Below are positions 1 to 9,760 of a stretch of 24,816 nucleotides of DNA, piece by piece. This DNA is from JAKAJA01 sp037440125. Its GTDB lineage: Bacteria > Acidobacteriota > UBA4820 > DSQY01. Location: contig JBBIUU010000043.1 in the NCBI GenBank assembly GCA_037440125.1, positions 1 through 24,816 of the forward strand, in the 5' to 3' direction. The notes beneath the pieces are model-generated. The model was not told where the DNA came from and ran no database searches. It saw only the letters and a program-made list of their open reading frames with translations. Position 1 is the stretch's first letter; the number at the start of each line of letters is the position of its first letter. Both the position numbers and the translations under genes were made by a program.

Positions 1-3
1 GGA

Positions 4-58
4 AGTGTGGCGTCTCCATTAGAGTGAATTATGGCGGTTTTTCCTGAGACGCCACGCT
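4..58. repeat. Long-arm inverted repeat downstream of mltD
   Basis: The arm AGTGTGGCGTCTC at 4-16 is complementary to GAGACGCCACGCT at 46-58, with one G:T pair, around a 29-base AT-richer loop. It lies 43 bases past the mltD stop codon. The loop is long and no clear T-run follows on the minus strand, so an ordinary intrinsic terminator is doubtful. It could be a REP-like element, the end of a small mobile element, or a weak terminator. The window edge prevents seeing more. Confidence 0.55.
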
Positions 59-70
59 AGTGGGAGTTCC

Positions 71-105
71 GCTCTCCGCTCCCTGCTCACCGCTCACCGC
101 TCACG
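71..105. repeat. Period-7 tandem repeat over the mltD stop codon
   Basis: Five consecutive heptamers can be read: GCTCTCC, GCTCCCT, GCTCACC, GCTCACC, GCTCACG. The last one covers the stop codon of mltD (101-103). The unit differs from the other short-period arrays in this window, but the placement at a gene boundary is the same. Confidence 0.7.
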
Positions 106-1947
106 GAATAATCAACGTGTCGCCGGGGTGAAACTGGTGGCTCGGAGAGATGCGGTTGGCCCGGCAGAGCTGGTCGAGGGTGATGCCGTAACGCCGGGCG
201 AGATCCCAGAGCGTGTCACCCGCCTTGATGTGGTGGACCTTCGGCTCGGCCTTGGCCCCGGGCGAGGGCCCAGGACTCCCCTTCGGCGCCGCCTTCGCCT
301 GGACGACCGGGGACGGCGGCGCTTCGAGGACGAGTCGCTGGCCCGGCCGCAGATCGTTCGAGGTCAGGTGGTTGATCTCCTTGAGGCGGTCCACCGGGAC
401 GCCCGTGCGGCGGGAGATGGTCGCGAGGGTATCCCCCTTTCGCACCTTGTAGACCTTCGCCGAAGACCGGGCGGCGCCGCGCTCCTCGGCGTAAAGGACG
501 GGGTCCGACGCCGCCTGACCCAAGGGGATGACGAGCGCCGTCCCCACCGGGACGCCCTTGCGGCCCGGGATCCGGTTCGCGAGCCGGATCGATTCGGTGC
601 TCACGTGGTACTTCCTCGCGATGGCGCCTAGGCTCTCGCCCTTCGCGACGGTGTGCATGGCCACGGCCACGCGCTCCGATTCGGGCACGGCATCCAGTTT
701 CGCCTGGAACCCCTCAAGGTTCCCCGCGGGGATCTTCAGGTCGAACTTGCGCGGCGGGGTCATGATGCGGCGGAGGGAGGGGTTGAGCTCCTGGAGCTCC
801 TCCACGCTGAGCCCGGCACACTTCGCCAGGACGCGGAGGTCCGTGGCACTGTCGATGGTGACCGTCGCGATGGTCGGCGGGGGCACGTCGGGAGGCGGGT
901 CGATACCGTACGCCTTCGGGTTGCTCGCGAGGAGGATGGCGGCGAGGATGGCGGGCACGTACTCGCGGGTCTCCCGCTTGAGGGCCTTGCGGTTGCTCCG
1001 CATGTCCCAGAAGTCGTCCTCGGGCCGCTTGTTCACGTAGCGCTGGATGCGTCCCTCTCCGGTGTTGTAGGCCGCGAGGGCGAGCTGCCAGTCCCCAAAC
1101 ATGCCGTGGAGGTCCTTGAGATAGCGGGCCGCGGCGCGCGCCGCAAGCTCGGGGTCCTTCCGCTGGTCCTCCCAGAAGTCGATGGTGAGGCCGTAGCGGA
1201 GACCCGTCCCCTGGATGAACTGCCACATCCCCACGGCCTTGGCGCGGGAGGTGGCCTGCGGGTTGAAGGCCGACTCCACGATGGCGAGGTAGACGAGGCT
1301 CGGCGGAACCCCCTCGTCCTTGAAGACCTCCTTCATCTTCGGCACGTACGGCTGGCCCCGCGTGAGGGCCCGCGTGTACCAGTTCCGGAGCTTGTTCTGG
1401 AAGAGGTTGACGTAGGTCAGGACCGCGTCGTTGGCCGTGATCTCGAACCCTGGGTTGGCCTCGGCCACGGCCTTCTTCACCGCGTCGTAGGTGGCCTTGA
1501 GCTCGTCCGGCGAAAGGAAGGTCGTGACGCCGAGGAGCTCGTCGCGCGGGGAGGCCTCCTCCTGCTCGGCGGTCTCGGGCACGGCGTTCATGTCGAGTTC
1601 CACCTGGAGGGCCTCGTCGCACATGCGCTCCAGGGCCCCCTGCAGGCGGGGGTGCTTCCGGACCGCCTCGGGCGCCGCGAAGTAGGCGTTCAGGACGGCG
1701 GCCATCTCGGAGAGCACCTGGGCCTCGGCGGCGTCGTCGAGGTCCTCGGCCTCCACGCGGTTGCTCAGGCGCTCCATCTCCGCCACGAGCCTGTCCACCT
1801 GCTCCTGCCCGGGCGGCTTGGCCGCGGTTGGAGGGGGCGCGGGGAGGGCCACGAGGGGCGCCTGCTCCGCGCAGCCGACCAGGAGCAAGGATGTCGCGAG
1901 AGCCAGAAGGAAGGCGCCTTCCGCCTTCCGCCTTCCGCCTTTCAACT

Positions 1948-1951
<4 letters not shown>
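101..1951 (-). CDS. mltD: Membrane-bound lytic murein transglycosylase, MltD-like, with LysM repeats
   Basis: This 616-aa lipoprotein is predicted to cleave the MurNAc-GlcNAc bond of peptidoglycan, forming 1,6-anhydro ends. The N-terminus has a basic stretch, a hydrophobic segment and a lipobox (LLVGC, lipidated Cys27), so it should be membrane-anchored in the periplasm. The SLT domain spans about 205-340; the catalytic Glu is E226 in AIVESAFNP, followed by GMWQFIQGTG and AAYNTGEG. Three LysM peptidoglycan-binding modules follow (about 432-476, 500-543, 572-616), and 361-408 looks like a degenerate fourth. The ATG overlaps the TGA of the upstream carboxyltransferase (ATGA), indicating translational coupling. 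The first codons are built from a heptamer repeat (see 1914-1941). Family assignment is secure; the choice of MltD over other SLT/LysM enzymes rests on domain order. Confidence 0.93.
1914..1941. repeat. Period-7 tandem repeat inside the mltD signal-peptide codons
   Basis: Three perfect CCGCCTT heptamers (1921-1941) are preceded by one degenerate unit, GCGCCTT (1914-1920). On the coding strand this is AAGGCGG repeated, encoding the basic n-region of the MltD signal peptide. Because 7 is not a multiple of 3, gain or loss of one unit would shift the reading frame just after the start codon. Confidence 0.8.
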
Positions 1952-3488
<1,537 letters not shown>

Positions 3489-3492
<4 letters not shown>

Positions 3493-5561
3493 GGAGACTC
3501 CGGCAGGGGGCGGTACGTGAGGCTCCTCGCCACGTCCCGGAAGTTCTGGTCGATCCCGCCGTTCAGGTACGGCTTGATGAACTGCGAGAGCTTCCTCGCG
3601 TCCGGGTCGTTCTTGTCGAAGTCGAGCAGGTCGCGGATGTTCTTGTCGGCCCCGCGGACGTTCTCGCCCTTGAGGTCCATCACCGCCCAGTTGTAGTAGC
3701 CGTCCCGGATGAGCCGGGAGACGGCGTCGCGCTTCCCGAGCTGGCGGGCGAGCGTGTCGTCGGGGTAGATGAGGCGCCACGCGACCCTGAGGCACTCGCT
3801 GTAGTCGCCCTCGCGGTAGCCCTTGAGCGCGTACTGGTAGTCCTTGATGAACTTCTCGTTCCGCTCGTTCTCCGCCTGCTGGCGCGAGAGCGCCGACCGC
3901 GCCGCCGCCAGCCCGCTGGCGGCGTCCGGGTTGAGCGAACCGCCGCGGCCGAGGAGCTCCTGGTAGAGCGTCACGGCCTTGGCGTAGTCCTTCTCGGCCT
4001 CGGCGCCCTTCGCCGCGCGAAGCAGCTCGTCCGGGCTCATGGACCCCGGCACGGGGCCCTCCCCGAGGGTGGTGGGCGTGGCCGTGGGGGGCGCGACCTT
4101 GGGCGGCTGGGGCTTGGGGATCTTGGTCGGGGGAACGGTGGCCGGCCCCGGCCCCTCGCCCTTCAGGAGGAAGACCGCGAGGATGCCCGCGCCCACGAGG
4201 ACGAGGATGCCCACGGCGGCGCCGATGAGGAGCCACGGCATCCCGCCGCCCTTCGCCTTGGGCGGGGCCTTGGCGGTCCTCGCGGGGGCCGCCGGCTCTT
4301 CGACGGCCCCTCCGAACGCCGGGGCCCCGAAGCCGGGGGTCGCCTCGGGAGAACTGGCGGGGGCCTGTCCCCAGGAGAACCCCTCGGGCTCGGCGGGCAT
4401 GGCCGGTGCGCCCGCCGCGGGAGCGGAAACGGGCGGCGGAGGCGGCGCGCCGGGCACCGCGAAGCCGGACATGTCGGCGGAGGAGTCGAACTCGAATCCG
4501 CCGAAGGAGGCGCCGGGCGCGGGGCTGCGGAGCGCTTCGCCGGTGGGGAGGTCGAGGTTGTCCTCGAGCTCGAACTCGTCGGGGCTTCCGGCCGAGAGGG
4601 TGGGGGCCGAAGGCGACGGGGCCGCGGGACGCTCGGCCTGCCCCGCCGAGTAGATGGGCGGAGGGGCTGAGAAGGCGGCGGGGCGCTGGGGGGTCTGCTC
4701 GAGCGGCGGCAGCGAGGGGGAAGGCGGAGGCGCTGCGGCCGCGAGTTCCGAGATCCTGGACAGGTAGTAGAGCGCCTCGCGGTGGCCCGGGAAGGAGTGG
4801 ATCACCTTCTCGAGGAGGGGCTGGGAGCGCGCGAGGTCGCCCGCATTGAAGGCGGCGATGCCCTCGGTCAGGTTGTGCTCGATCTCCCCCTGGTTGGCGT
4901 TGAGCGCCTCCTTGGCCTTCGCGATGAGGTTGTCCGCCTCCTGGTTGCTCTCGTCCACGATGAAGATGCGCGTCCAGACGTCGATGGCATCCTGGTAGCG
5001 CCCCTGGGCGAAGAGGTCCTGCCCCTCCTTCACGTACTGCTTCACACGCGCCGCTTCGGCGGGACCGAGGTTCCCGGCGCCCCCCGATATCACGGTGGAC
5101 TCCACCGCCGGGACCGCGAACGGCGCGGCGGTCGGGGCGTCGATGCTGTCGAGGGACTCGAGGGTCATGGGGGCGGCGGCGCCGGGGAGGGGCTCGAGGT
5201 CGAAGGCGTCCATGGCGAGGGTCGCCTCCGGGCTGATGCCGTCGCGGGGCGCGGCGGACGCCGACTCGAGGGCCGTGGCCATGGTCCTCGCCTTCGGGTG
5301 GTTGGGCGAGACCTTGAGGATGTCCGTCAGGGTCTTGCGGGCCTGTTCGCGCTGGCCTTGGGCCACGAGCGCCTCGGCCTTGGAGAGCATGTCCCCGATC
5401 TGGAGCTCCAGCATCATCTGGTCCTGGACCTCCGAGAGGAGCTGGCGCGCTTCGGCGTCCCCCGGGTCGCCCTGGACGATGCCCTTCAGGATCCCCATGG
5501 CGTCCCGGAACTGACCCGCCGCCGCGAGCGCCCTGGCCTGTTCCAACCTTGCGTCGCCCAT
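3489..5561 (-). CDS. TPR protein with a central transmembrane helix
   Basis: This is a 690-aa protein of no specific named family. N-terminal TPR-like helix pairs occupy about 1-100, followed by a low-complexity linker; a second TPR block spans about 165-275 (GQDLFAQGRYQDAIDVW). A long Pro/Ala/Gly-rich disordered region (about 277-438) leads to one transmembrane helix at 442-466 (MPWLLIGAAVGILVLVGAG), then a Pro/Thr-rich spacer and C-terminal TPR-like helices (about 505-690). There is no signal peptide, so the N-terminal half is probably cytoplasmic and the C-terminal half periplasmic. It is first in an operon with the carboxyltransferase and mltD, each pair overlapping by 4 bases. A scaffold role linking both sides of the membrane is inference. 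Confidence 0.85.
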
Positions 5562-5587
5562 CGCCTACGCCCTCCACTGCAGCCTCA

Positions 5588-5616
5588 ATTTTACACTCGC
5601 CCGCAGGGGCGGGCAA
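5588..5616 (-). promoter_or_regulatory. Putative sigma-70 promoter of the TPR-carboxyltransferase-mltD operon
   Basis: On the minus strand TTGCCC (5616-5611) and TAAAAT (5593-5588) are separated by 17 bases. Transcription would start near 5581, about 20 bases before the ATG at 5561, leaving room for the GGAGGG seen just upstream of that ATG. This is a match by eye and has not been tested. Confidence 0.45.
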
Positions 5617-5675
5617 GGACGGCGGAGACCCCGTCCGGCGAGGCCCCGAGGGGCCCGAAATCCCCTCCCTCCGGC

Positions 5676-5704
5676 TTGACCCCCCTCGGCCGTCCCTTCA
5701 TACT
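5676..5704 (+). promoter_or_regulatory. Putative sigma-70 promoter of the cdaA operon
   Basis: TTGACC (5676-5681) and CATACT (5699-5704) are separated by 17 bases. The start codon of cdaA follows at 5724, with a G-rich GAGGGGG serving as ribosome binding site. The -10 match is moderate (4 of 6). It is back-to-back with the minus-strand promoter at 5588-5616. Confidence 0.35.
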
Positions 5705-5723
5705 TACAATTTGAGGGGGTCCC

Positions 5724-6500
5724 ATGCAGGAGGCACTGCAGGCGCTCGCCTCGCGGGGGTTCGGCTGGATCGACCTGCTCGACATCCTCGCGGTAGCCCT
5801 GTTCGTCTACTACATCATCCGGCAGGTGCGGGGCACCCCCGCGGTCCAGATGCTCCTGGGCGTCATCGTCCTCATGGTGGCCAACGCCCTCTCCAATGTC
5901 CTGGACATGACCGCCACGCACCGGTTCCTCCAAAACCTGCTGTTCTACATCCCCTTCGCGATCATCGTGCTGTTCCGCGAGCCCATCCGGAAGGCCCTCG
6001 CCTCCCTCGGGAGCGCGTTCTTCATGCCGCGGGGCAGCACGGAGCTCCGGCACCTCCTGGCCCGCGAGACGGCCATCGCCGCCTTCGCCCTCGCCCACCA
6101 GAAGCAGGGCGCCCTCATCGTCTTCGAGCGCACTCAGGGCCTCAAGGATCTCGCTGACACCGGCGTGAAGCTGAACGCCGAGGTCACGGCGAGCCTCCTG
6201 AGCACGATCTTCTTCCCCGGCACGGCGCTCCACGACGGGGCGGCGCTCATCATGGACGGCAGGATCGCCGCGGCCGGGTGCTACCTCCCGCTCTCCGCCC
6301 GCGAGTACCCCACCGAGTTCGGCACGAGGCACCGCGCCGCCGCGGGCGTGAGCGAGATCACGGACGCCGTCTGCGTCGTCGTCAGCGAGGAGCGGGGGTC
6401 GGTTACGGTGATCGTGGAGGGCTCCTTCGAGCCCGCGGCCTCGGGCGAGGACCTGGAGAAGATCCTCTACGCGCACCTGGGAGGGCGGGCCCGTGACTAA
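5724..6500 (+). CDS. cdaA: Membrane-bound diadenylate cyclase CdaA
   Basis: This 258-aa enzyme joins two ATP into cyclic di-AMP. Three N-terminal transmembrane helices (about 16-34, 41-58, 70-86) precede a DAC (DisA_N) domain (about 95-250). The signature motifs are intact: DGA at 171-173 (LHDGAALI) and RHR at 202-204 (FGTRHRAAAGVSE). Length and layout match CdaA/DacA rather than DisA. It overlaps cdaR by 8 bases and is followed by glmM, the classic cdaA-cdaR-glmM order in which both CdaR and GlmM can modulate cyclase activity. No c-di-AMP phosphodiesterase or receptor is in the window. Confidence 0.97.
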   Translation: MQEALQALASRGFGWIDLLDILAVALFVYYIIRQVRGTPAVQMLLGVIVLMVANALSNVLDMTATHRFLQNLLFYIPFAIIVLFREPIRKALASLGSAFFMPRGSTELRHLLARETAIAAFALAHQKQGALIVFERTQGLKDLADTGVKLNAEVTASLLSTIFFPGTALHDGAALIMDGRIAAAGCYLPLSAREYPTEFGTRHRAAAGVSEITDAVCVVVSEERGSVTVIVEGSFEPAASGEDLEKILYAHLGGRARD

Positions 6501-7518
6501 GAGCCGCGTCGCCCAACTCATGGGCCGGTTCAGGCCCGATGCTTCGTCGATCTGGCTCGGCGCCATCTCCCTGTTCCTGGCGGCGCTCTTCTGGGCCTAC
6601 ACGGTCTCGGAGTTGAAGTCCGTCAAGGACGTCACGGTGCCCCTCCAGTTCGCCAACGTCCCCAAGGACCTCATCGTGGTCGGCGACGACGCCCGGAGGA
6701 CCATCACGGTCGAATTCAAGGGGCCGCCGGACATGCTCAAGCGCGTCCGCGAGGAGGACGTGGACGCCCGCATCAACGTGAGCAAGCTGCCCCCCGGCCC
6801 GCAGGTGGTGGAGCTTGGCCAGGAGAACGTGAGGCTCCCCTCCTCCGTGGAGTTCGTGCGGACCCTGCCGAAGCTCGTCCACTTTAACCTCGACCGCCGC
6901 CTGAGGGACAGCCTGCCCCTCCAGCCCAGCTTCGCGGGACGCGCGGCGGCGGGACTCCAGGTCCTCTCCTGGTCCATCGAGCCGGCCAGCGTCCAGGTGG
7001 AGGGGCCCGAGAGCGTCATCCGCAAGCTCAAGAAGATCTCCACGCAGGCGGTGCCCCTCGATGGGCGGAACGCGAATTTCGACACGCCCGTGGTACCCAC
7101 CTTCAACGACCCCGACCTCACGGTCACCAACCCCGGCCCGGCCAACCTCCACGTGGTCCTCGGCGAGAAACGCGCCCAGCGGACCCTGGGGCCCGTGCCC
7201 GTCCGGGTCCTCCACGCGCACGCCCCCGTGCAGGTGGTGCCCGACGCCATCAAGGTCATGGTGGAGGGGCCCGAGTCGATCGTGCGCGGCCTCTCGGCGC
7301 AGGACCTCTCGGCCGAGGTGGACGCGGCGGGGCTCAAGCCGGCCGAGTCCCCCTACCAGCTCCGCCCCGCGGTCCGGTTCGACGACGCGGCCCTCGCGGG
7401 CAAGGTGGCCATCACCGGCTGGATCGAGCGGTTCGTCTCCGTCCAGGTGGGCCCCGCCAAGGCCGCCCCGGACCACGTCGCCGGCGCCGCGGGCGCCGAG
7501 GGGAGGCCCCTCCCTTGA
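6493..7518 (+). CDS. cdaR: YbbR-domain regulator of the diadenylate cyclase (CdaR)
   Basis: This 341-aa protein has one N-terminal membrane anchor (about 18-38, SIWLGAISLFLAALFWAYTV) followed by roughly three YbbR repeats in the extracytoplasmic part. Repeats are recognisable by recurring VxVEGPESxI (for example VQVEGPESVI and KVMVEGPESIV). In Firmicutes CdaR binds CdaA and tunes c-di-AMP output; the same role is inferred here from the operon. The GTG start at 6493 is chosen because GGGAGGG lies 7 bases upstream (6479-6485); an ATG at 6520 is a weaker alternative. The gene overlaps cdaA by 8 bases and glmM by 4. Confidence 0.93.
   Translation: MTKSRVAQLMGRFRPDASSIWLGAISLFLAALFWAYTVSELKSVKDVTVPLQFANVPKDLIVVGDDARRTITVEFKGPPDMLKRVREEDVDARINVSKLPPGPQVVELGQENVRLPSSVEFVRTLPKLVHFNLDRRLRDSLPLQPSFAGRAAAGLQVLSWSIEPASVQVEGPESVIRKLKKISTQAVPLDGRNANFDTPVVPTFNDPDLTVTNPGPANLHVVLGEKRAQRTLGPVPVRVLHAHAPVQVVPDAIKVMVEGPESIVRGLSAQDLSAEVDAAGLKPAESPYQLRPAVRFDDAALAGKVAITGWIERFVSVQVGPAKAAPDHVAGAAGAEGRPLP
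7500..7517 (+). promoter_or_regulatory. Ribosome binding site of glmM inside a potential hairpin
   Basis: The strong Shine-Dalgarno GGGGAGG (7500-7506) is followed at once by CCTCCC (7509-7514), directly before the TTG start at 7515. GGGAG (7501-7505) can pair with CTCCC (7510-7514) around GCCC, hiding the ribosome binding site. Ribosomes finishing cdaR would melt this structure, so glmM translation is probably coupled to cdaR. Confidence 0.5.
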
Positions 7519-8858
7519 GCCGACAGCTCTTCGGTACGGACGGCGTCCGCGGACGGGCCGGCGTCTTCCCCCTCGACCCCCGCACCGTCTACGCGTTGGG
7601 CCGGGCCGCCGGGCGCATCCTCGGCGGCAGGGACGCCTCGGCCCTCGTGGCCGCCGACACGCGGGAGTCCTGCGGGTGGATCGCCTCGAACCTCGTGGCG
7701 GGTCTCCGCGAGACGGGCGTCGAGTGCCGCTGGGCGGGCGTCATGCCCACGCCCGCGGTGGCCCGGATTTGTTCCTCCGAGGGCTACACCCTGGGGGCCA
7801 TGATCTCCGCCTCCCACAACCCTTACCAGGACAACGGCATCAAGTTCTTCTCGGGGGACGGCTCCAAGCTCCCCGACGAAACAGAGCACCACATCGAGGT
7901 GGCCCTCGAGGGGCTGCTGCCCTCGGTCCCCGACCCGGTCCCCTCGGCGGATCTGGGCGCCGCCGACCCCGAGCCTGCCGCGCGCTACCTGGAATGGCTG
8001 GCGTCGCTCTGGGAGGGCGCCGACCTGGACGGCGCGCGCGTGGTGCTCGACTGCGCCAACGGAGCGGCCTCGGCCCTCGCGCCGGAACTCTTCGCGCGTC
8101 TGGGCGCGACGGTGGAGGCCGTCGCGTGCTCCCCCGACGGGCGGAACATCAACGACGGGTGCGGCAGCCTCCACACGGACCTCCTCGCCCGCCGGGTGAG
8201 GGAGGGCGGCGCCGCCTTCGGGTTCGCCTTCGACGGCGACGCGGACCGATGCCTCGCGGTGACCGGATCGGGCGAGGTCCTCGACGGCGATTTCGTCCTC
8301 TACCGGGACGCCCAGCGCCGCGCGCGCCGAGGCAGGCTCCCCGGGCGCTGGGTCGTGGGCACGGTCATGAGCAACCTCTGGCTCGAGCAGGCGCTCCAGG
8401 GCGAGCGGCTGAAGTTCTTCCGCGCCCCCGTGGGCGACCGCTACGTCCTCCAGTGCATGGCGGACCGGGGCGCCACCCTGGGCGGCGAGCCCTCGGGGCA
8501 CATCCTCTTCCTCGACCGGACCACTACGGGCGACGGCCTGCTCACGGCGCTGACCTACGCGTCGCTCGCGCGAGACGCGGGCTCCATGGACGCGCTCCGC
8601 GAGGGCGTCCGGCCCTACCCCCAGGTCCTGAGCAACCTGCGCGTGGCCAGGCGCCTCCCGCTCGAAGACCAGCCCGCCATCCGGCAGGCCCTGGAGGAGG
8701 AGACGGCGAAGCTCGCCGACCGGGGGCGCATCGTCCTGCGGTACTCGGGGACCGAGGCCCTCCTCCGCCTCATGGTCGAGGCGCAGACGCGCGCCGAGGT
8801 GGACGGCGTCATCGACCGGCTCGGGAAGGTGCTCAGGGAGACGCTGGGAGAAGTGTGA
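7515..8858 (+). CDS. glmM: Phosphoglucosamine mutase
   Basis: This 447-aa enzyme converts glucosamine-6-phosphate to glucosamine-1-phosphate for UDP-GlcNAc, peptidoglycan and LPS synthesis. The N-terminus LFGTDGVRG is the family signature. The phosphorylated serine is S100 in ISASHNPYQDNGIKFF, the Mg-binding loop DGDADR is at 240-245, the sugar-binding loop is GEPSGHILF, and the C-terminal phosphate loop is RYSGTEALLR. The TTG start overlaps the cdaR stop (TTGA), and the alignment of LFGTDG with the family leaves no room for another start. Length is normal. Its place after cdaA-cdaR links cell-wall precursor supply with c-di-AMP control. Confidence 0.97.
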   Translation: MSRQLFGTDGVRGRAGVFPLDPRTVYALGRAAGRILGGRDASALVAADTRESCGWIASNLVAGLRETGVECRWAGVMPTPAVARICSSEGYTLGAMISASHNPYQDNGIKFFSGDGSKLPDETEHHIEVALEGLLPSVPDPVPSADLGAADPEPAARYLEWLASLWEGADLDGARVVLDCANGAASALAPELFARLGATVEAVACSPDGRNINDGCGSLHTDLLARRVREGGAAFGFAFDGDADRCLAVTGSGEVLDGDFVLYRDAQRRARRGRLPGRWVVGTVMSNLWLEQALQGERLKFFRAPVGDRYVLQCMADRGATLGGEPSGHILFLDRTTTGDGLLTALTYASLARDAGSMDALREGVRPYPQVLSNLRVARRLPLEDQPAIRQALEEETAKLADRGRIVLRYSGTEALLRLMVEAQTRAEVDGVIDRLGKVLRETLGEV

Positions 8859-8928
8859 TCGGGTGATCGGGTGATCGGGCGATCGGGTGATCAGGGGATC
8901 AGGGGATCAGGTAATCGGGTAATCAAGA
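8857..8928. repeat. Period-8 GATC-containing tandem array after glmM
   Basis: Nine octamers run without a break: GATCGGGT twice, GATCGGGC, GATCGGGT, GATCAGGG twice, GATCAGGT, AATCGGGT and AATCAAGA. The array begins on the last two bases of the glmM stop codon. It fills much of the 191-base gap before pdxJ. There are no unique spacers, so it is not a CRISPR array. Confidence 0.9.
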
Positions 8929-8985
8929 GGGAAGGGAGAAGGAGCAGCGGAAAGGAGACGGGCGGTCCTTTTAGAATCGGGTAAT

Positions 8986-9017
8986 GTTCGATCACTTGAT
9001 TCCGGGATCACCTGATC
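8986..9017. repeat. Inverted partner of the period-8 GATC array
   Basis: Read on the minus strand, 9017-8986 gives GATCAGGT, GATCCCGG, AATCAAGT and GATCGAAC, the same octamer family as 8857-8928 in opposite orientation. One direct copy, AATCGGGT, sits at 8975-8982. The two blocks could fold into a long imperfect stem between glmM and pdxJ. It ends 32 bases before the pdxJ start. Confidence 0.7.
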
Positions 9018-9049
9018 ACCACTTCGACGGGCTCCCTCAGAGGTGAACC

Positions 9050-9760
9050 ATGAAGCTCGGCGTGAACATCGACCACATCGCGACGCTCCGGCAGGCACGG
9101 AAGGGCGTCGAGCCCGATCCCGTCCACGCGGCGGTCCTCTGCGAGCTCGCGGGCGCGGACGGCATCACGGTCCACCTCCGCGGAGACCGTCGTCACATCC
9201 AGACGCGGGACGTGGAGCTGCTGAAGAGGATGGTCTCCACGAGGCTGAACATCGAGATGGCGGCCACCTCCGAGATGGTCGAGATCGCCGCGGGCATCCA
9301 GCCCTGGCAGGTGACCCTCGTCCCCGAGCGCCCCAACGAGGTGACCACGGAGGGCGGACTCGACGTGACCATCCACGCGGCCCACCTCGCGCAGACGGTC
9401 TCCCGGCTGGCCGCGCACAACATCCGCGTGAGCCTGTTCGTGGACCCCGCCATGGACCACATCCGCGCGGCCCACAAGGTGGGCGCCCACGCCATCGAGA
9501 TCAACACCAACGCCTACGCCACCGCGCGCAGCGAGGCGGACCGCCTCCACGCCCTGCGCGCCGTGGAGGACGCGGCCAAGCTCGGCTACAAGCTGGGGCT
9601 CGGCGTCCTTGCGGGCCACGCCCTCAACTACCGGAACGTGAGCCCCGTGGCCGAGATCAAGATCATCGAGGAGCTCAACATCGGGCACGCCATCATGGCG
9701 AGGGCCGTCTTCGTCGGCCTGGAGCGGGCGGTGGCCGAGATGAGAGAGCTCCTCCGGTGA
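9050..9760 (+). CDS. pdxJ: Pyridoxine 5'-phosphate synthase
   Basis: This 236-aa TIM-barrel enzyme condenses 1-deoxyxylulose-5-phosphate with 3-amino-2-oxopropyl phosphate to make pyridoxine 5'-phosphate, the last ring-closing step of the DXP-dependent vitamin B6 route. The N-terminus LGVNIDHIATLRQAR is diagnostic. Likely catalytic residues are H42 (TVHLRGDRRHI), E69 (NIEMA) and H190 (AGHALNYRNV); EVTTEGGLDV and ELNIGHAIMARAVF are also conserved. The glmM-pdxJ neighbourhood resembles that of deltaproteobacteria, where acpS usually follows; here a membrane peptidase follows, overlapping by 4 bases. Confidence 0.97.
   Translation: MKLGVNIDHIATLRQARKGVEPDPVHAAVLCELAGADGITVHLRGDRRHIQTRDVELLKRMVSTRLNIEMAATSEMVEIAAGIQPWQVTLVPERPNEVTTEGGLDVTIHAAHLAQTVSRLAAHNIRVSLFVDPAMDHIRAAHKVGAHAIEINTNAYATARSEADRLHALRAVEDAAKLGYKLGLGVLAGHALNYRNVSPVAEIKIIEELNIGHAIMARAVFVGLERAVAEMRELLR

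Noticed and set aside
3493..5616. Upstream extension of the carboxyltransferase frame to more than 1200 codons
   Set aside because: The extension runs out of frame through the TPR gene and is Arg/Gly/Pro-rich; the family start fits the GTG at 3492.
8857..9020. CRISPR array between glmM and pdxJ
   Set aside because: The 8-base units are contiguous with no unique spacers, and no cas genes are near.
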